NCBI GenBank assembly: GCA_030834765.1
Contig: JAUQXG010000121.1
Span: 1 to 5,455 of the forward strand
Direction: 5' to 3'
DNA: 5,455 nt
From: Lutispora sp.
GTDB taxonomy: Bacteria; Bacillota; Clostridia; Lutisporales; Lutisporaceae
Below are positions 4,339 through 5,455 of the stretch, in pieces. The notes beneath the pieces are model-generated. The model did no database searches and was not told where the DNA came from. It saw nothing but the letters and a program-made list of their open reading frames with translations. Position 1 is the stretch's first letter. Every line of letters starts with the position of its first letter. The position numbers and the translations under genes were made by a program.

Positions 4339-5298
4339 TTAATCGGCTTCTATGTAATATTGAAATCCAGCTTCAGTAATAATTTTGATCGTATCTTCTA
4401 TGCTTTGCCCATCAGCGGTCAAATACCCCGAGGCAAAAATGGAATCTACCGCACAAAACATTTCTTTTTCCTTTCCCTTCAAATATACTTCCCTTCCGGC
4501 AGCACAGCGTATATCTGATTTCGGAGTTAATAGACGGGCAAGACATAGTACCTTTAGACAATACTCAGCAGACAAAAGCGAAGCATCCATATTTCCCAAA
4601 GTCGTCCCCTTTATTGGTATCAGGAAATTGATCGGCACTGATTGAGGATTAATTTCCCGTATTTCAAAAAGCATATCCACAACGTCTGTCTTTTCTTCCC
4701 CAAGACCTATAATACCGCCGCAGCAAATTTCAAACCCCATACCTTGCAGCATTTTAATGTTATCTATTCTCTCTTGATAGGTGTGTGTCGTGCAGATGTT
4801 CGGATAATAATTTCTGCTTGTATTCAGATTATGGTTTATCCTGTTGACTCCCGCTTCCTTCATCTTTTTAGCTTGTCCCGGGGTTAAGAAACCAATAGAA
4901 CAGCAGATTTGAGTATTTGTTTCGTTTTTTAATTCTCTGACATGATTAGCAAACTCGTTTATCTCGGAATCAGTAAAACGTATGCCGCTAAATCCGATAC
5001 AATGCCTCGAAAGTCTTTTTTCCCGAACAATATAGTTGTCCGTCAGTAGTTTATCATATGATATCAGCTTGTATTTTTCAATGCCTGATTTGGAATTATG
5101 AGATTGGGCGCAATAAGCGCAGTTCTGCGAACAATCCCCGCTCCGAGCATTTGTCAGAAGCTGTATACCGACCAAAATCCCTTTATGATTTTTTCTGACA
5201 GCGAAAACAATATCTATCAGCTCGGGCAGGTCAACATCGGGCAAATTGAGAATAGACAAAGCTTCCTCTTTGGACAGGTCATTAAAATTGTACTGCAT
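4339..5298 (-). CDS. bioB: Biotin synthase (radical SAM)
   Basis: This 319-residue enzyme inserts sulfur into dethiobiotin, the last step of biotin synthesis. The radical-SAM cluster motif CxxxCxxC is Cys56, Cys60 and Cys63 (GDCSQNCAYCAQS). The BioB hallmarks are all present: INHNLNTS (154-161), TTHTYQERIDN (170-180), CCGGIIGLGEE (192-202), SVPINFLIPIKGT (220-232) and IRCAAGRE (263-270). The E. coli auxiliary-cluster ligands Cys97, Cys128, Cys188 and Arg260 correspond to Cys100, Cys132, Cys192 and Arg264. Extra cysteines follow three of these directly (133, 193, 265), which may point to the [4Fe-5S] type of BioB described in anaerobes. I chose the ATG at 5296-5298 because GGAGGA (5306-5311) lies 7 nt upstream; two earlier in-frame ATGs would add 8 or 21 residues and span that site. 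No other biotin gene is in the window. Confidence 0.95.
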   Translation of the reverse strand: MQYNFNDLSKEEALSILNLPDVDLPELIDIVFAVRKNHKGILVGIQLLTNARSGDCSQNCAYCAQSHNSKSGIEKYKLISYDKLLTDNYIVREKRLSRHCIGFSGIRFTDSEINEFANHVRELKNETNTQICCSIGFLTPGQAKKMKEAGVNRINHNLNTSRNYYPNICTTHTYQERIDNIKMLQGMGFEICCGGIIGLGEEKTDVVDMLFEIREINPQSVPINFLIPIKGTTLGNMDASLLSAEYCLKVLCLARLLTPKSDIRCAAGREVYLKGKEKEMFCAVDSIFASGYLTADGQSIEDTIKIITEAGFQYYIEAD

Positions 5299-5455
5299 TA
5301 CTGTATCCTCCGTGATATTCATTGTGCGCTTGAAAATGGTTCGGCAGTTCTTTCCTTGCACAGAAGTGGGCTTAATCTTTTAATAAGAAAAACGCACATA
5401 ATGCAAATTTCTTTGTTTTGTTTTTTCTCATAAAACCCTTCTGGCTATAAGTTAT
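5299..5455. other. bioB upstream region
   Basis: Apart from the bioB ribosome binding site, the only item of note is a minus-strand 19-codon frame at 5372-5431 (product begins MRKNKTKKFALCAFFLLKD) with AGAAGGG four bases before its ATG. Its basic then hydrophobic composition resembles the start of a signal peptide, so it could be a truncated gene or a leader peptide; chance is equally possible. No clear BirA-type operator, riboswitch or consensus promoter is visible. The true promoter may lie beyond the right edge. Confidence 0.35.

Noticed and set aside
4303..4518. 71-codon plus-strand frame opposite the bioB 3' end
   Set aside because: It is antisense to bioB; its composition is that of a shadow frame and it has no plausible RBS.
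5299..5361. Longer BioB N-terminus from upstream in-frame ATGs
   Set aside because: The extra residues are encoded across the strong GGAGGA that serves the ATG at 5296-5298, and they do not resemble BioB.

Overview
The window looks like chromosomal DNA from a low-GC Firmicute, most likely an anaerobic member of the Clostridia. The base composition is AT-rich, most genes have strong AGGAGG-type ribosome binding sites, the thiolase N-terminus is of the clostridial acetyl-CoA acetyltransferase kind, and the biotin synthase has a cysteine-enriched cluster site that suits an anaerobe. This placement is inference; no rRNA or other marker gene is present.

Left part (1-1826, all minus strand). Transcription runs from a membrane-anchored PAS-GGDEF diguanylate cyclase (789-1826), through a MaoC/PhaJ-type enoyl-CoA hydratase (249-665), to a thiolase of which only the first 29 codons are in the window (1-87). 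The two CoA enzymes suggest a short-chain acyl-CoA module. The thiolase has its own promoter, a very good sigma-54 (-24/-12) match at 143-158, so it is probably controlled by an enhancer-binding protein encoded outside the window. Two similar GTGC...GCAC inverted repeats lie upstream of the thiolase and of the hydratase.

Middle (1827-4097). A gene-free stretch of about 360 bases carries a long palindromic terminator. Next come a two-gene minus-strand unit, an ArsR-type repressor followed by a VOC (glyoxalase-fold) protein, and a divergent plus-strand regulator that fuses a PadR repressor to a C-terminal DUF4180 domain. The arsR promoter is unusually clear: consensus -35 and -10 boxes enclose a perfect 20-base palindrome, and the predicted transcription start falls on the A of the start codon, so the mRNA is probably leaderless. 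The padR promoter also has a palindrome between its boxes. Both regulators therefore look autoregulated.

Right part (4098-5455). A degraded alpha/beta-hydrolase remnant follows padR. Facing it on the minus strand is a complete biotin synthase gene, bioB (4339-5298). Just after bioB there is a good ribosome binding site and ATG that lead only into a 20-codon reading frame running through the remnant, suggesting that a former downstream gene was lost at a rearrangement junction.

No tRNA, rRNA, CRISPR array, complete insertion sequence or riboswitch was recognised. The most interesting points are the sigma-54 thiolase promoter, the leaderless operator-embedded arsR promoter, the PadR-DUF4180 fusion, and the extra cysteines next to the auxiliary-cluster ligands of BioB.
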